Source: Cyanodermella asteris (Eukaryota; Ascomycota; Lecanoromycetes; Ostropales; Stictidaceae). Taken from it: 64,000 nt of DNA. Below, one piece after another: positions 43,261-56,870 of the stretch. The translations under genes were made by a program, and so were the position numbers. How positions within the stretch are numbered: the first letter of the stretch is position 1; each line of letters opens with the position of its first letter. The notes under the pieces were generated by a model that worked only from the letters and a program-made list of their open reading frames with translations, was not told the origin of the DNA and searched no databases. The stretch is taken from contig UYJD01000004.1 of assembly GCA_900618795.1 (NCBI GenBank), forward strand, positions 748,560 to 812,559. Direction: 5' to 3'.

Positions 43261-46200
43261 AAAGACTCCTGACTTGACATCCCAACAGATGTTACAAATC
43301 GATACCAATCATCTGCGACTTTTGTGTACGATGCGCTCTGTGCAACGTCACAAACCCCCTGCCGGCACTGTTTCGCAAGGCATTCAGACCCGCTATCGGA
43401 GGTCGAGGATCCATCAGCGGAGTACAATATGCAGCTGCGGTGTGGGCCATGCGAGAGAGCTGCATTGACTCAAGGTACATTCATCCTTCGCTCGCTCAAT
43501 CCGAGACATGGCAGGAAGTGCCGGGCAAGTATCCATTGGTGATGACTGGATGTGCGGCTCACGCATGGGCTCCACGTTAGCGTCGTTACACAAGCGTGGT
43601 TGGCGCTCGGCTCTGGTAACCTGTCCCAGACCGCAAGAGATTCCAGCGTCACTCATACACGCCTTCAACCAGCTTCAAGTGTGCCGAAACTACGCCAGAC
43701 TGAGGAAATCTTCGACCGGCCGCCTATCGGGACATGTGCAGCCTATCCACTCTCGCCTCAGCATGCGTTATGTTTATCTACAATACTGCCATCTGCTGGG
43801 CCAGCAATACCACAGTACCCACTCAATTACAGACCGACCCATCGATCCCCCCCGTGAATATGACGACGATTTTACGATTTTTACGATATTTCGACTTTTG
43901 AGATTCCGAACGCGACATGACCTGCAATGACATTAATGCGTGTGCGAATTGGGATTTGGCTTTGACATCTCCACTTCACTGGGACGACGATGATGCTGCA
44001 ATTTACATTTTGAAATGATACACTTGAATTTATGCTAGCGCTTTGCTGCTCTTCCATAGGACAATATTGATCATGACCATTTGTTGCGATACCACAAAAA
44101 AAAAAGTGGACGTTTCCGGCTTTGATGTTCCCACATGATCACCGGGGAGCGTCAAATGCGAGCGAAGACCTTGTTGTGGACGACTGGTGCGACTCGATAT
44201 CTTGTGGTTGCGCGGAAGGCCAGCACCGCTACGATTTGTTTGTGGAATACATGACCAAGATCTCGAGATGGTGGTTGTCTGATGATTGGGCGTTCTTCCA
44301 TTTGGTTAATGTGTGCTTTGGTCGGTTTGGCGGTCTATTTCAGATGAGATGCTAGATTGGATATATAACGACTGTATGAGGTTTGGCTCGTTCATCATTT
44401 TGGCCCGTATATTCTTGTGCCGTCAGATTACGCCTGTTCCTGGATTTCTCTCAAACACGTATTAGCACACCATGGCACCTAGCCGACATTGTCGTAATTA
44501 AATCAGGCTTTCGACGAAGGTGGTGAATATGAAAGTCGATGAAAGCCTTGCAAATTCAGGAGATGAAGCTAGAATTGCTACATGTGTGTACAATACCAGT
44601 GATCTGACTCTGCGTCAAACGCAGGCCCCATGCCACGGCCACCAAGTAATCACACGAGGCTGCGAGAAGACGGCCGTCCAGACTCTGCAATTGGCAACGT
44701 GCTGGCAGTATGTCCACCTCCTCGGGGGCCTCTGGAAGCGCCCAAAGTGGATCTCATGATAGCCACTTGGAGGCCTCCAAACCAGTCAAATGACTTGTCT
44801 TTCATTTTTGGGACGGGCCCCGGGCTGGTGCAGATTGCCCTCTCGTAGCCATGTCAGGGTAGGTTTTGCCAATTCTTTGAGGAGGCGTCCAGCTCAAGTT
44901 CGCCTACCTTGCGGTTGAACGTCAGAAGACTGTTTTTTGAAAGGCATAGGCTAGCTCCGACATTGTCCACTGTCCACGTCACGCACAGCAAGCACGCAAA
45001 AGCTTGTACGATAGAGCTGCTTCCGCGGGACTATTTGAGACATCAGCGCTCTGATGTGACCGAATCGCAGACTTTTGCGAAAACTCAAAAAGTTATTCTG
45101 CAAGGTCGGCATATCCCCGAGGACGAAATCGCTCACTTGTGGAAGAACCCATCGTACCCTGACCATTACTGCCTTTCCCGACTACTCAGCACTACTGCCC
45201 TGATACCGCAGTGTGTCAAGATTTCTCCCCAAATACCATTCACAATCTTGGGTAGTCGAAGCGTAGCAGACCCAAATCTTCTGTCATTCGAGCCTAGGCG
45301 TGCAAACTCGAAAAACACCCCGTCGCTCATCGATGCACCGATCCTTCTTGTTCGGTATATCAGACCGAATCATGTCCGATAAGAGTGCGCGTCTGGCAAA
45401 CTCCAGTAGGGGTCAACTTGCCGGACGGGTCCTAAAGATTTCGTAACCCCCGAGGACATCGATTCTGCTCGCGTAGAAAGCAACTCGAGTCACGCCCTTT
45501 TGTATCGAGGACACCATAGAGTTCCACTCGTGCTCGAATTGGACGAAAAGAAAAGAAAAGAAAAAGAAAATTGGGAGCCGTACGGCACTCGATTGCAAGC
45601 AGTAATCATTTGTTGTTGTTTTTTGGTCCTGCACGCAGTCGTCGGGCATCGAAAATGCAGTATCTTCATATCTGATCGTGTTTCCAAAGTCGAAAATCCG
45701 GTGTCGACGCCAGAGTTTGTTTGCTTGCCCGCCCTAGGGGAACAGTCCGTCCGGTCTTCGGACCGAGTGGCGGCGTCCCTTTAGAACACTGGGATCAAAT
45801 CCGCTTTCGCTTGCGGTAATAGAGTGAGTGCTGAAATAGTGTTGAGTAGACGGGAGCATCTCGTCAAGCCATCGTGCCGGTGCGCCGATGCTTGCAGGAA
45901 TACAGATATAATTAGACAGAATCGAAACCCGAATCTTGACGTGAGATCAATGGGAAAAAAGATCCAAGATACCTTTGAAAGAGAAGAGCAGAGACGCATG
46001 TGATGATATTTGCGTTTGCTCTTGCAGGTAAGTTTCTCAAGTGTACATGCAGAGACCGCCGTCTCGATCATAATTTATCTGGCGTGGAGGCCATCATCAC
46101 GGACTCGCCAGCCACCGCCGGCCGATTAACCACTGTGAATAACATGCATACTGCTGCATATGCGCGGTTGTGGTCATCTCCAAGGCCAAACGAGACCGCA

Positions 46201-49200
46201 CAATGATGCACCTTTCGGGATCAGCGCCACATAATCGAGCGCAAACCGGCCTGGTAAAGGGTCTCTCTCGGTACACGGGCTCGGAAGGAGGCCTCAAGCT
46301 CAGCACATGCTCTCGACCACGAGAACAGCTCTCACACATCTCAGCGGGACCGAGACCCGGCACAACCCCGGGATGCTACCACAGATGGCCGATGAGCGTA
46401 ATAGTAGACGATGTGTCAACCCCATCTCCAACGCTCGGGGGCCATTTTCACGATCCGACACCGCACATCGCAATCAAGCCACACTGCCAGTAATCAGCTG
46501 AGCCTGAGACGAGCATACTCATACCTCCAAATGAAGGGTACCGGTCATGACGGTTCAACCCATCATTACACGTCACGACGGACCTAACGGATCCAACGGC
46601 TGACAAGCCCGTAGATCGTCAGCATCTTGTAAAGTGGAGATTAGAAGCGCAATGCTCACGACCCCATGATCTCGCTAGCGCAGGGGCAAAGGCAAGCTCA
46701 CACCCCATCGACACCACCCATCCAAACCTTGCGTCCCAATACGACGTCGATCGACATGGCGACACAGGTCCGCGAGCTTACGCACCGTACTCAATTCGCA
46801 AGCTCGCCAGCCTGGGGGCGAAAGGTCAACGTAGATGACGGATCCGTGGCGATGCAGTCGAGTACGAACGTCGTGCAGAACCCACTTCTCGCAGATCACG
46901 CCCCCAGCGTCCAGCCACGCCGCGAGCCGTTGAGCAGGACCACGGATGGGGACGTGCGGCCCCGCTTTGCCGTGCACTTGCGTGATGAGTGGCCATCGAG
47001 GCTTCGCTGACAAGTCGACGTGGCTCACAGCCCCAGGATTAGATCCTTCGAGGCTGGCTCACAAGCGGGGAGGGCAGGTGGCCTGGAGGACACACCCTTG
47101 CAGGGTCAGCGACGCATCCGAGGTATCTGCTGAGCAGCTTGAACTGCTTTTTGGAATGGCTGGGCAGAGGGGAGTTGGTGCGACTGGAGGTAGTCTTTGG
47201 TCGGGCGGTGAGTCTCGGTGATTGGTGAGCGGTAGACGTATGTGATATGGCATGAACATCAGGGACAAGAACGGGCGAAGTTGGAGTCAGGGGTCATCCA
47301 GGTCGAAGAAGCTTCTTGCGGTCCGGTTGCTGCGAAACTCGCCATATCCATCGTCGATCGCCAATTCTGACGATCACGATGATCGAAAGATACACAGGAT
47401 CGCCCTCAGACCGCTGCCGCAAATAAATTTCCCGTGCGGAAGGCCAGCTGGTAAGTCATATTCCCCTTGCTTCTTGAAATTTTCCATTCATGGTTCACGA
47501 ACATTGCCAGTAATGCTCAGCTTGCTGGGACAATGAGCCAGGTCCTTTGACGAGGTGGAGGTCCAGAAGGTTCGTCAGCCACCCACGACCCCTTCTCTAG
47601 CTGCAAAATCCTCTGTGGACGGACAGCTGTCCGCCATCTTGCTTCGTGTTGGAGTCTCAGTCGTCAAGGCGGATCCGTCGTGTCATCAATGGCTTCTGAC
47701 CGGGATTCGGCAGAAAGAGTTCAAGCCTCTCAGCACGACAAGACGTGCGTGCGTTCGACCGGAGCACTAGCTTGACGTAGCTCGGCAACAGAGTTCTCGT
47801 TAACGAGGGATCTGAGCCGCGTTGCGTTTGAAGCCAGTATGCAAGGAGGATAGCCAAGACGGGAGGCGAACGGTAAGTGGATCGTGTGGGTCACAAGTGA
47901 CAGCGGAGGTGGGAAGCGTGACAGGAGTCCATGATTAACTGGTCAGCAAGGAGATATCAGGTATGCGTTGTCAGCCACCTGAACCCTCCTCGCTCAAAGT
48001 TATCCAGCCCCTGGTGTCAACGTCCTCGCGTTCAGTGTGTGCGTGGCTGTCCTGGGCGTCTTGAACAGCGTCGATGCATTGGTTGCCTGCGGCGTGCATG
48101 GGCATCAGGGGGCAGTGGCGAGTCCGTGCTGGGCTTGGGCTGGATGCGAAGGTGCATGATGATGATGCAGGACGAGCGACTAAGGCAAGCCATAAAAAAC
48201 GAAGTGAAGCACGGGTGGTCGGGACACAAAACGCGGAAAGAAAGAAATGTAGGATACCATTTCGCGTTCTACAAACCCGTATCCATCAACTTGGTGATAC
48301 ATACAAGCCGTTGAGAATCGATGACATGGTGTGCGGGTCCGTGGTTGTCAGGTTTAGCATGTCACTTCCACATGGCAGCCATATCGACCCACAACGGATG
48401 GCGTTCACAAGGTTCGCGATCCTTGCCTCCCGTCCTCAGCTGAAGAACATAATTGCAAAGGAAAATGACGTCCAAATCGCCGGACGCGCATCGATACTGG
48501 CCATCATTGTCCTCACAGCAGCCGCCGACGCGCCTCGATGACGAATAGCTTCGATGTAGTGCCGTGCCAGCATCGGATGCCGACGACCAAAGCCACCACC
48601 AACGAGCACTATGACTATACAGAAAACCGTTTGGTGAATACAAGGGACTTGTCAATATTCAACACTCAGCTCCTGTCCAGCAAGCCACAACCGCCAGTAT
48701 ACCCACATAAATAGAACTGCCACGAGGTCTGACCCGCATGCACGACATTACAGTAATCCACAACTCGGGCGTGGCGTCCGTCAATCGCCAGCTGAACAAC
48801 CGTACTACAGATACGGAAGCCAATAAGAAACATGGATATGAAAACATGAGCGAAAATGTAGGCAAAAATCAGAAATTGGCAAACGGGAACGTTGACACTT
48901 GGCGCAAGGGTCAAGAAATGGTGGAGGTGTAATTGCATGTCGACGCGTGCTGTCGCCGGCACGGTGCAGCGCTAGCGGAGCGCCACCACGTGGAGAGGCA
49001 CGAGCTAGACGGAAGGATGACCTTGTTCAGCCTAGACATGGCAAAGATGGTGGTTAGAGAAGGCTCTTTTGGCGTGTGTGGTGGGCTTGGAGCTGGCTGG
49101 CTGGCAGGGCTTTGAACGCTTCCTTTTCGCCGGGGCCTCAGCTGGGCGTTCCGTGGCGGCAGTGCAAGTTCAGCAGCAGCGACGATGGTCGAATGGGACC

Positions 49201-50807
49201 AGTAGTGGCAATGCAGAACGAAAGCGAAGATCGTCATCAGCCTACACCATCAGGTGTCTAGGTAGCTGCGAGAAAAGGAGCGATGGAGCAAGGCAGGGCA
49301 GGGTCATGGAGCGGAGATATTTTTAACAGCCGGCTGGATGAAGATGGCGTCGGTCTAAGCCCCAAATGGCAGATTGTGCTAGAACTTCCCTGAACGGCAA
49401 TGGTGCAGCGCGCTAGATCGATAGCGGATAAGCGCGCGTCTGAAACAGCGAAACGGGGTCGAGGAGATGATGTAACACTCCTGGAACCATTCCATGAAAC
49501 TTCCACAGAGCTTCCACTGCACTTGTCGCTCCACACAACAGCTGCTATCCAACCACGGCGCACGAGCTCACTGCTCTCTCTGCGATCTTGGCTGTGCCGT
49601 GCGCAAGTAATCGGCGAGGCTGAGCACTTGATTACCACCCAAGCGACTTTCCAGAAGACCGATGGAAGGACCTTACTTGCTGGTTTGGCGGTTCGACCGC
49701 TGCACATGAAACCCTGCCCGTATCTCGAGTCGTCCAGTGCCTTGGACAGCTACTTTTCTTGACTGATATGCAGCGCTCTGTGGCTTCGCCAGAGCTGTCA
49801 TTGCTACCTGATAGGCCTGCTCCTCAGCTCGTACTTCTCCCAGAGGACAGCAAAAGCACGGCCGTCGCCTGGAAAGCAACGACGTCCCAACGGCTGCGCG
49901 TGCACGAATGGGCAATCGACATTGATCGCTTTCTCTGTCCAAATTTCCCGTTCTCTGGTTTCGATGCGGAGAAACTTCATCAAGTCTCGTGGGATTCACT
50001 TGGGACATGGCATCGGAAAGATCGGAAAGGTCGCACAGACGACTCTCACTCCACCAGTTCAGACCTTGGAATCCTAGCTGAATTCCGAGCACGAGCGTCA
50101 CTTGTCTGGGTGCTTTCCGAGTGGCTACTTTAGACGTGAATGATGGATACGCAGGTCTGTCCAAACCCCTTTGGGCATCACTGTCGCATCTTTGCCACCA
50201 GCTTCACACCTCGCCTTCGGAGACCGCCTGTCTACCTTACTACCTCGAGCTATTTGTCGTGCGCCACCAGATCGACCTGATCGGTTGACTCGATGAGTCA
50301 GTGTGCCGTTGAGACGCTTTGCGTAATTGATTTTCACCGATATCTTGCACCCGGTCTGGCTCTGAAACCACTCACGTGTTGAAGGGCCTTGCGGCTGAGT
50401 AGGAAGCCAGGAGATCAGGGACCCGTCGCTCAGTTCCGAAGCGGATGGTTCCAAGCATTTGCTGCCACCTTCCGATAATGGATCGTGTCATGAGTGTGAG
50501 GAATGGAAGCAAAGTTGACAAAACCAGGTTTGTAAACGACAAGATTACATGACAAAAGACGGAAATCATACATCTGCACGGCGACGAAGCATTGATTCGA
50601 ATCTCGGCTCCTTAACGATATCCTGAGAACGCGCTGGGGCTAGGCTGGCCGCGAAGAGCTTCAGCCTAGCATACAGCCTCACCTGCCGTACACACTTCGA
50701 AATCTAGCTCCGTCAAATGTGCTCGCATAATCAGACTAAGGACGGGTCTGCTTCACCATAATCCCGGACCACCACTTCAGAGCTTCCTGTTCGGCGCTCT
50801 CGGTGCC
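43261..50807. other. Gene-poor region (7.5 kb)
   Basis: I find no frame with family similarity or sound exon structure on either strand. It holds an (AAAAG)n microsatellite at 45545 and a short A run near 44096. A 42-codon minus-strand frame (49039-48911) starts in a good context after a CT-rich stretch on its strand and has a basic, Ser-rich N-terminus, but I cannot support it as a gene. RNA genes and transposons were looked for and not seen. Confidence 0.45.
45545..45570. repeat. (AAAAG)n microsatellite
   Basis: About five AAAAG units with one longer A run. Simple sequence. Confidence 0.85.
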
Positions 50808-51455
50808 TCAGTTTTCATCCTCAAACTTGAGGGCCTGGCGCAACGCTTTGTCTTTTGCTTCCTCGGGGCTCTGCACAGGAATCCACCTCCTCATTACCGC
50901 ATCGATATACGTCGATGGCACGCCCGCTCTCAAGGCGTCCGCGATCCCATTGTTCATCCGCACCACATACTCATCCTTGGGAGCGTAGTTTCCGTCCGTG
51001 CGCTGCCGGTCGATGTAGACCAGCATCCTGCATTTCTGCGGTGGCACGTCTTTTCCATCTTCCGGACTATGTTCTGTCGGAACGGAACTCGCTCCAATGC
51101 GCGGCAATTCCGTCGTTGGCCAGAAGTCGACATCGAGGTACTCCTTTGTGTACCCTACGGGTACGGCCTCATTGACGTCCAGCCGCGCTTCATCTTCCTG
51201 CGAGAGTTGGTAAACGAGACCCCAGACTTCTTGATCTGGCACAGGCGGCGACGGAGCTTCTGCTACACCCTGTACCACATTCGCGTAGCCGCGTGAGTTG
51301 ATAATCCAGCTGTAGTAGGGAAGCCGGGCGATGCCCAGGTACGTTGAGTCTGGGCAGCGTCGACGCATCTGGTCGAGCCAGAGGTTGGAACCGTATCCAA
51401 AGTAGACCGTGGGACTGTTTCGTCCAAGAGTATCCGATTCGTTGTCAAGAGCCAT
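50808..51455 (-). CDS. Gamma-glutamylcyclotransferase-like protein
   Basis: A single exon encodes 215 residues from the ATG at 51455. The GGCT fold is marked by YFGYGSNL at 18-25, the substrate-binding loop of the family. A glutamate that could be catalytic lies in DVNEAVPVGY (E96). GLVYQLSQEDEARLD and VYIDRQRT are also family-like. Such enzymes cleave gamma-glutamyl amino acids to 5-oxoproline and a free amino acid in glutathione-related turnover. No signal peptide, so it is probably cytosolic. It stands alone between two long gene-poor stretches. Confidence 0.85.
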   Translation of the reverse strand: MALDNESDTLGRNSPTVYFGYGSNLWLDQMRRRCPDSTYLGIARLPYYSWIINSRGYANVVQGVAEAPSPPVPDQEVWGLVYQLSQEDEARLDVNEAVPVGYTKEYLDVDFWPTTELPRIGASSVPTEHSPEDGKDVPPQKCRMLVYIDRQRTDGNYAPKDEYVVRMNNGIADALRAGVPSTYIDAVMRRWIPVQSPEEAKDKALRQALKFEDEN

Positions 51456-54400
51456 GCTGGTGAGAGTGGTGTGTGGCTTACGCAGCGGTGGCCGAGCTTC
51501 CGCGAGCTTCCGGTCAATTTATATGAAAGTCAGAATTTACAATCGCGAGAATTATTGCGTGATGCAATTGGCAAGCGTTGTTTGCACGGTCAGTCACTCC
51601 AGCCTGACAAAGATACTGTTGGCTGTTGCGACAATCATCTATCCACCGTTGACAAGGAATGATGCTGCCATCTATACTGGGGTAACCGTGTCCGGTCACA
51701 ATTTCGGGCGTGGCAAGTGGACATTGTCGCGTGGCCAGCCTCGAGGTGGAGAAGAAAAGTGGCACAGCAAAATACTGGATGATCGACGCTAGGGGTGGGC
51801 TTTAGTGAGCGCACCCGCTATTAAGGGTGCTTACCAGACGGCTTCAGTTGATGCCTCCAGGGGCAATTAGCGGACTCTCCAGCTTGGCAATTTTGCTGTG
51901 CCACTTTTTTTTCCCACCTCGAGCCAGTCAGCAGTTGGAGCGTCGACACGCACGGACCCAGCACAACAACGCTCTGAAGATCAAAGTCATTTTGCAGACA
52001 TCTGTGCCCCGCAAATCAGCCACACTCTCTCGCAATGCCTTCTGATTCTGGGATGAAGGATATCGCGGACATTGGCGATGTGCGTATGTTCCCGCACCTT
52101 GCGCTGTCTCTCAGGAGCCCAGCTTGCTCCTTTGCTGTCCAAACAAGCACGCTTACCATAGAGGCACAGCACGAACTCAACTCAGCCCGAAGAAGCGGCA
52201 TCAGCCAGCTGTCGGTGTAACCTTCTGTTCAAATCCTTCGTCGCCAATCACCTGCGGCAGCTAAACGGGCCTGGATACAGCTGCCGAGAGGTCGCCAGAC
52301 GCCGCGTCTGTCGTTCGGCCACCAGAGCTGCTCGTGACGAAAACACAAAGGTCTTGAGAAGTCACAATAAGCCACACTACCGTCACTCTTCGTTTGATTA
52401 TCCTTGGTACAGATTCTTGCTCTGCAATCTCTTCTGCATGATTCAGCGAGAAGCATCCCGTTTCGGATCCATTGTTCAGCCGCTTCTCGTACTCTGTTAC
52501 GGTAGAGTGTAGTGCTGTCAGCACACCTCAGGCAACGTGGCTCGTGTTCGCAGCTGGGTGGTGCAGCTGCGACGAGGAGTGCGGTATCGTAACAGCGACC
52601 GAAGACGCTTCACGAGTCTCGCATATCTCGTGTCCGATTCGCAAACACAGTAGTTGTGTCTGGTCAAGTTGCGAAGCACTGATTTCACGGTCCGCAGCGA
52701 GACCTTGAATCTGATAGTCGCAAGCCGCGCATTATAATTGTGAAGGGCAAGCCGATCGGGCTTCTGGCTGCGGCTATGAACCTTTTGTGCACGAGCATGC
52801 TGATCCTTACCGTGATGGCTAACACCTTTTCGAACGCCTTGTGGATATCCTATGTGTATGAGCATCGCCGCCTTTTGGTTGGACTCTTCCGCGCCAATTT
52901 ATTCTGCTGGTTGAGTCTATTGAAGATGGTATGGAACTCGGGCGTTACTGCCGGTGTTGGCATTCTGACCCACTGCCTAGACCATGCTTGTCACGTCTTG
53001 AGGTGGTACGGGTGGCAGACGCAACCTTCCACCTTTGTCAGCAGCTGCAAATTGGCTCGAGAGTTTGCCGCGGTTTATGACTTTCCTAAAAGACAAAAGA
53101 CGAGCTTGGTGGAAGCCGAAATTGCTGACTGCCGTTGCGAGCTAGTGCTCGTGTGGAACTGTGTTTTTGGCGTAGGTCTGACACTTGGTCGGACCCGATC
53201 TGATGATACCCGCTGACACCGCTTTGCTGACTTCCATGGCGAACCAGTGCTCGTGTGGAAATGTGTTTTTCGCGTAGACCTGACACTTGGTTGTACTCGA
53301 TCTGCTTCCTGCCGATACCACTTTGCTGAACGGTATGTACTGTAGTCAAGCTGTCAGCACCTTCATACGCGGCGGCAAAGTCGCGCTGGTGCCGTGGTGA
53401 GCCGCGCCGACTTCCAACAGGTAAGGCGCGTCCGGAAAGTCAAATTGGGAGAGTCGTTACGTACGGTAATTTTGCTGAAATGGAGCAGAGAGGTCGCTGC
53501 CGAGTAACGAAGGCTGGTAGAATTTCCCCACGCTGCCTTTCCATGGTGAGCTTGCAGATGCTAGGCAGAAAACGCCGAAAATGACGAACAGCGGATTTGA
53601 GCTGCTCGAAGAGCTTGATTGCGGGGACACGATGGTGCGCGAAGCTCCGACTGGCTGAGCTCTGGTGAATAAGTCTAGACGACGCGACAACGGGGAGCGG
53701 AGGCGTGCAAGACGAACAGGACGAAGCTGGGTTGCTCTTGCTTGCGGGCTGTTGTCGTTTCCAGGAACGACGGACTATCGCTCTTGCCGTCGCAGCTTTC
53801 AGTCTACAATGCTGATTCGATCGCGCCTGCCTCAAGTCCAACTACGGCACCTCTCTGTCAACCTCACATTTGTGCTGAAACTAAAAATAAGTTGTCCTCA
53901 AACAGTACCTAGTCGATGTATCTCAACAATGCTTCCAGCTCTCCATCGTCGCGGTTGGCAAGTACGGCTTCATGGTTGTTTCCAGCTCGACCCCGTTCAT
54001 GCAATCGGGGCAAACACATGAAACATGTCGATAGTCGATAATAGCAGCACGTCGATCGGACGGACTCGGGGACGTTCAGAACTACTATTGAAATGTCAAA
54101 GGTGATACAGGCATGAAGCCGGGGCGGACCGCTGATATGCTATATTTGTCCTGTCACTCAAGGACTGGGGTCGTGATCACCACTCGGGTATCGGCAACGG
54201 ATCGAACAGGTGGGTAGCATGTAAAGAAGCATATTTGAAGTCTGCCCGGCGGCTGTGCGCATCTCAGTGAATGCGTCTCAGGTAAGTGTATCGGAGAATG
54301 AAGAAGGGACAATTTCGGAAGCGGCACGATACAGATGGACAGGGTGGGCGGGTTTGAGCTGGGGCTTCGGGCACGCAAGGCTGAAGGTACTTGGTTGCAC

Positions 54401-56870
54401 ATATAAACTGTGAGCAGATGGACGTACCTGCCTCCGCTGCTATTTCCAGCTTGTGTTTCAGGCCATGGCGCTACCGAGTTGGCAAGCAACTGAAGGGCAA
54501 ACTGAAGGGCATCGAGCCCGAGTGAATCGATCACCTTTCCGCGTTTAGTGTTACACCGTCTTCTCCATCCCGTCTGCTCTTTGTTCTCTGTTCTCTGTTC
54601 TCTGGTCGGCTTTCGCGTGGTCGAACGAACCCTTGTGTGGATCCTTTTGGAAGGCTTTGCGTCTTGGAGTTCCTGAGCCAACTTTTCGGCTCTCCGCCGT
54701 TGACTGGTCCGCCGTCAGCCTGGCTCTTTGCCGACCGCGTCACCAGTTTCGCTCAATGTGCAGTTTGAGGAAAGGCGCGACAGATGTCGAAGCCCATGTC
54801 TTTGGCTGCGAGACGCTCAACCGCTCTTCAGCCGTCATTACTATCGTCGAACCACGTTCGCGCAGACGACCGCCACTCGCATCTCGAACTATGACCACAT
54901 GGCTCGACAAGCTGCCTACTAGGTAAGCACAATGTGTAACTGCTTGGCCCCAGCCCAGCATGTCGGAGTGGCTCAGTGGCTGACTCGAGCAGAACTGCCT
55001 CGAAGACAATCTAGCCGTCTCAGCGAGTCCGGCATTTGCCCTACCGATCGCATCTACTGCTACAATACTCGTAAGCCGATCCTTATTGATTACTGCTGGT
55101 GGAGCCGGGGCCCATGGTCGTCTCGACTGGACTCGTCTTGCTCATGTCACCACGGGCCGTCACATGGCGCTTCTTCGCCCCCCTTACACAAGAAAGCCTA
55201 CAGTATCAGTCTTTGAGAAGATTTCGTGTTCCAGAGCGGATTGCCTGGCTCGGCCACCACAGCAGCTGCCCTGCTCCGGCCCACCCCATTCGCTGGCCAG
55301 CCCACACCGAACACATGGCATCAAGAGGTAGACTAATTGATCATCGAAAAGACTAACAACGCCGGCCGACGGCTCGCGGACGAGCTCCACACACTAGCGG
55401 TAGCAGTCGTCGGCCACGATTATTGATGCCACAACATCTCGCGAGAGTGGCTTGACTTGGACGGCGCTCGTGTTGACCAGCCACTTAGCGTGCCACCAGG
55501 ATCATCTTGGTGCACTGGCTCTGATCTCAAGCTGTCGGCTGCAGCACCAGGATGCAGGCTCAAACGTCATTTGAGACTGTCTGGTCAGCAAGAGCTTCGA
55601 CGACCTCTTCTCAAACCTTTGTTTACACCCCAAAGGCGGGCGAAGGTAATACAACGCTGCACTCAGCATTACATTACCGGCATGACAGGCGATTCAAGCA
55701 GTCAGGATGCCACCCTCACTCCTCCACGACTCCTACCTTGGCCTCTGGTACGCAGACCAATACTGTACCGTCTATACTTGCGCGCGCGGGACCATCTCAC
55801 CAGGCTAGTCCGAGGATCCTCCGTGTCTCTCGGCTGATCTCCAGATGTCTCGTCTCGTCTGTTAAGCGTATCATACGGGTCCGTTTGTGTTTTCTGGTAC
55901 ACGAGAAGTCTGCCGAACTGCTAACTTTCGCTCCAAGGCGTCCTGAAGGCTTTCCCCTGCATGCTTTCTCGGGAGCCATTGCTCTATTCAACGGTACTTC
56001 ACCCTAAGCAGAGGCTGCTCTGTTCGTTGCACATCACCGATTGCGCTGGGCTCGCAAGCTTATTCATACCTAACCATTCAATCTCCTGCCGTGTCGTGAT
56101 ACCCTCTCTCTAGGACGGCGCCCACCGATACCGTTTCATCTCCTCCATTCTTCCATTCTTCTTTCCCCACGTACTACACAAACGGATGCTCTGTTTTTAG
56201 CTTCCTAGTGCATTACTACCAATTGATAGCATTGTCCGTCTTGCCGGCCCCACGCATAGTGTCGGCGATACAGGAGGCGCTCAGTCAGCGACCCCAAGCT
56301 TCTATCTCTGGTCATCTGCAAACGTCTACCTCCGCACGACCCTCCACCTCGCGATTCCGAGACGCGGAACGTCGAGACTTGACGTTGCGGCTCACGTATT
56401 GCTCAGGCTCAGGCCACCGGCCGACCTGCAGACCCGACTCTACTGACATTGCCCTTCCGTACAGCCTCTGCGTCCTGCATCTACTCATTTCGCCGCGCCG
56501 GGAGTATCAGCTTCACTAGTCTCGTCAGCTGCTTTGCGGGTGAACCACACACGTCACCATTCCATCTGGGGGCCTTGTGCTTCATAACCTTCCTATGAGC
56601 CTCCTGGTTTGCTCGACTTGTTGTTTTGCGCCTGCAAGATCTATTACTATTTAGATTCGCGGCCATCTCCACTTGTAATCCTCACCAATATCCAACACCG
56701 TTCCTGGTATATCCTGTCGTCTTGCTTACGCCCTCAGTGGAGTCCGGGCTGAGTACCAGAACCACATCACCTCAGCTCTGCCATTCAGTGGTATCCAGTG
56801 ATATCCACCCCCAGGAGCTCGCCGACAACCTAGACCCGGGAGTATAATACCGCCGGCACCTCTATCCATC
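51456..56870. other. Gene-poor region (5.4 kb)
   Basis: No gene is supported. It includes a diverged ~102-bp tandem duplication (53124-53333) and short TTCTCTG repeats near 54580-54605. The last 900 bp before 56871 are pyrimidine-rich and may be the promoter and leader of the next gene. Confidence 0.45.
53124..53333. repeat. Diverged tandem duplication, unit about 102 bp
   Basis: Two copies, beginning GCTGACT at 53124 and 53226, share AGTGCTCGTGTGGAA, TGTGTTTTT, GCGTAG and CTGACACTTGG in the same order. They differ by scattered substitutions and one 3-bp gap near the end. On the minus strand a frame stays open through both (53349-53086), giving two similar peptides containing KHISTRALVRHGSQQ and KHSSTRALARNGSQQ. 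Whether it is expressed is unknown. Confidence 0.75.

Noticed and set aside
44909-45382. 157-codon open frame on the plus strand
   Set aside because: No recognisable motif, no exon partners, and a similar-length frame is expected by chance in 7.5 kb.
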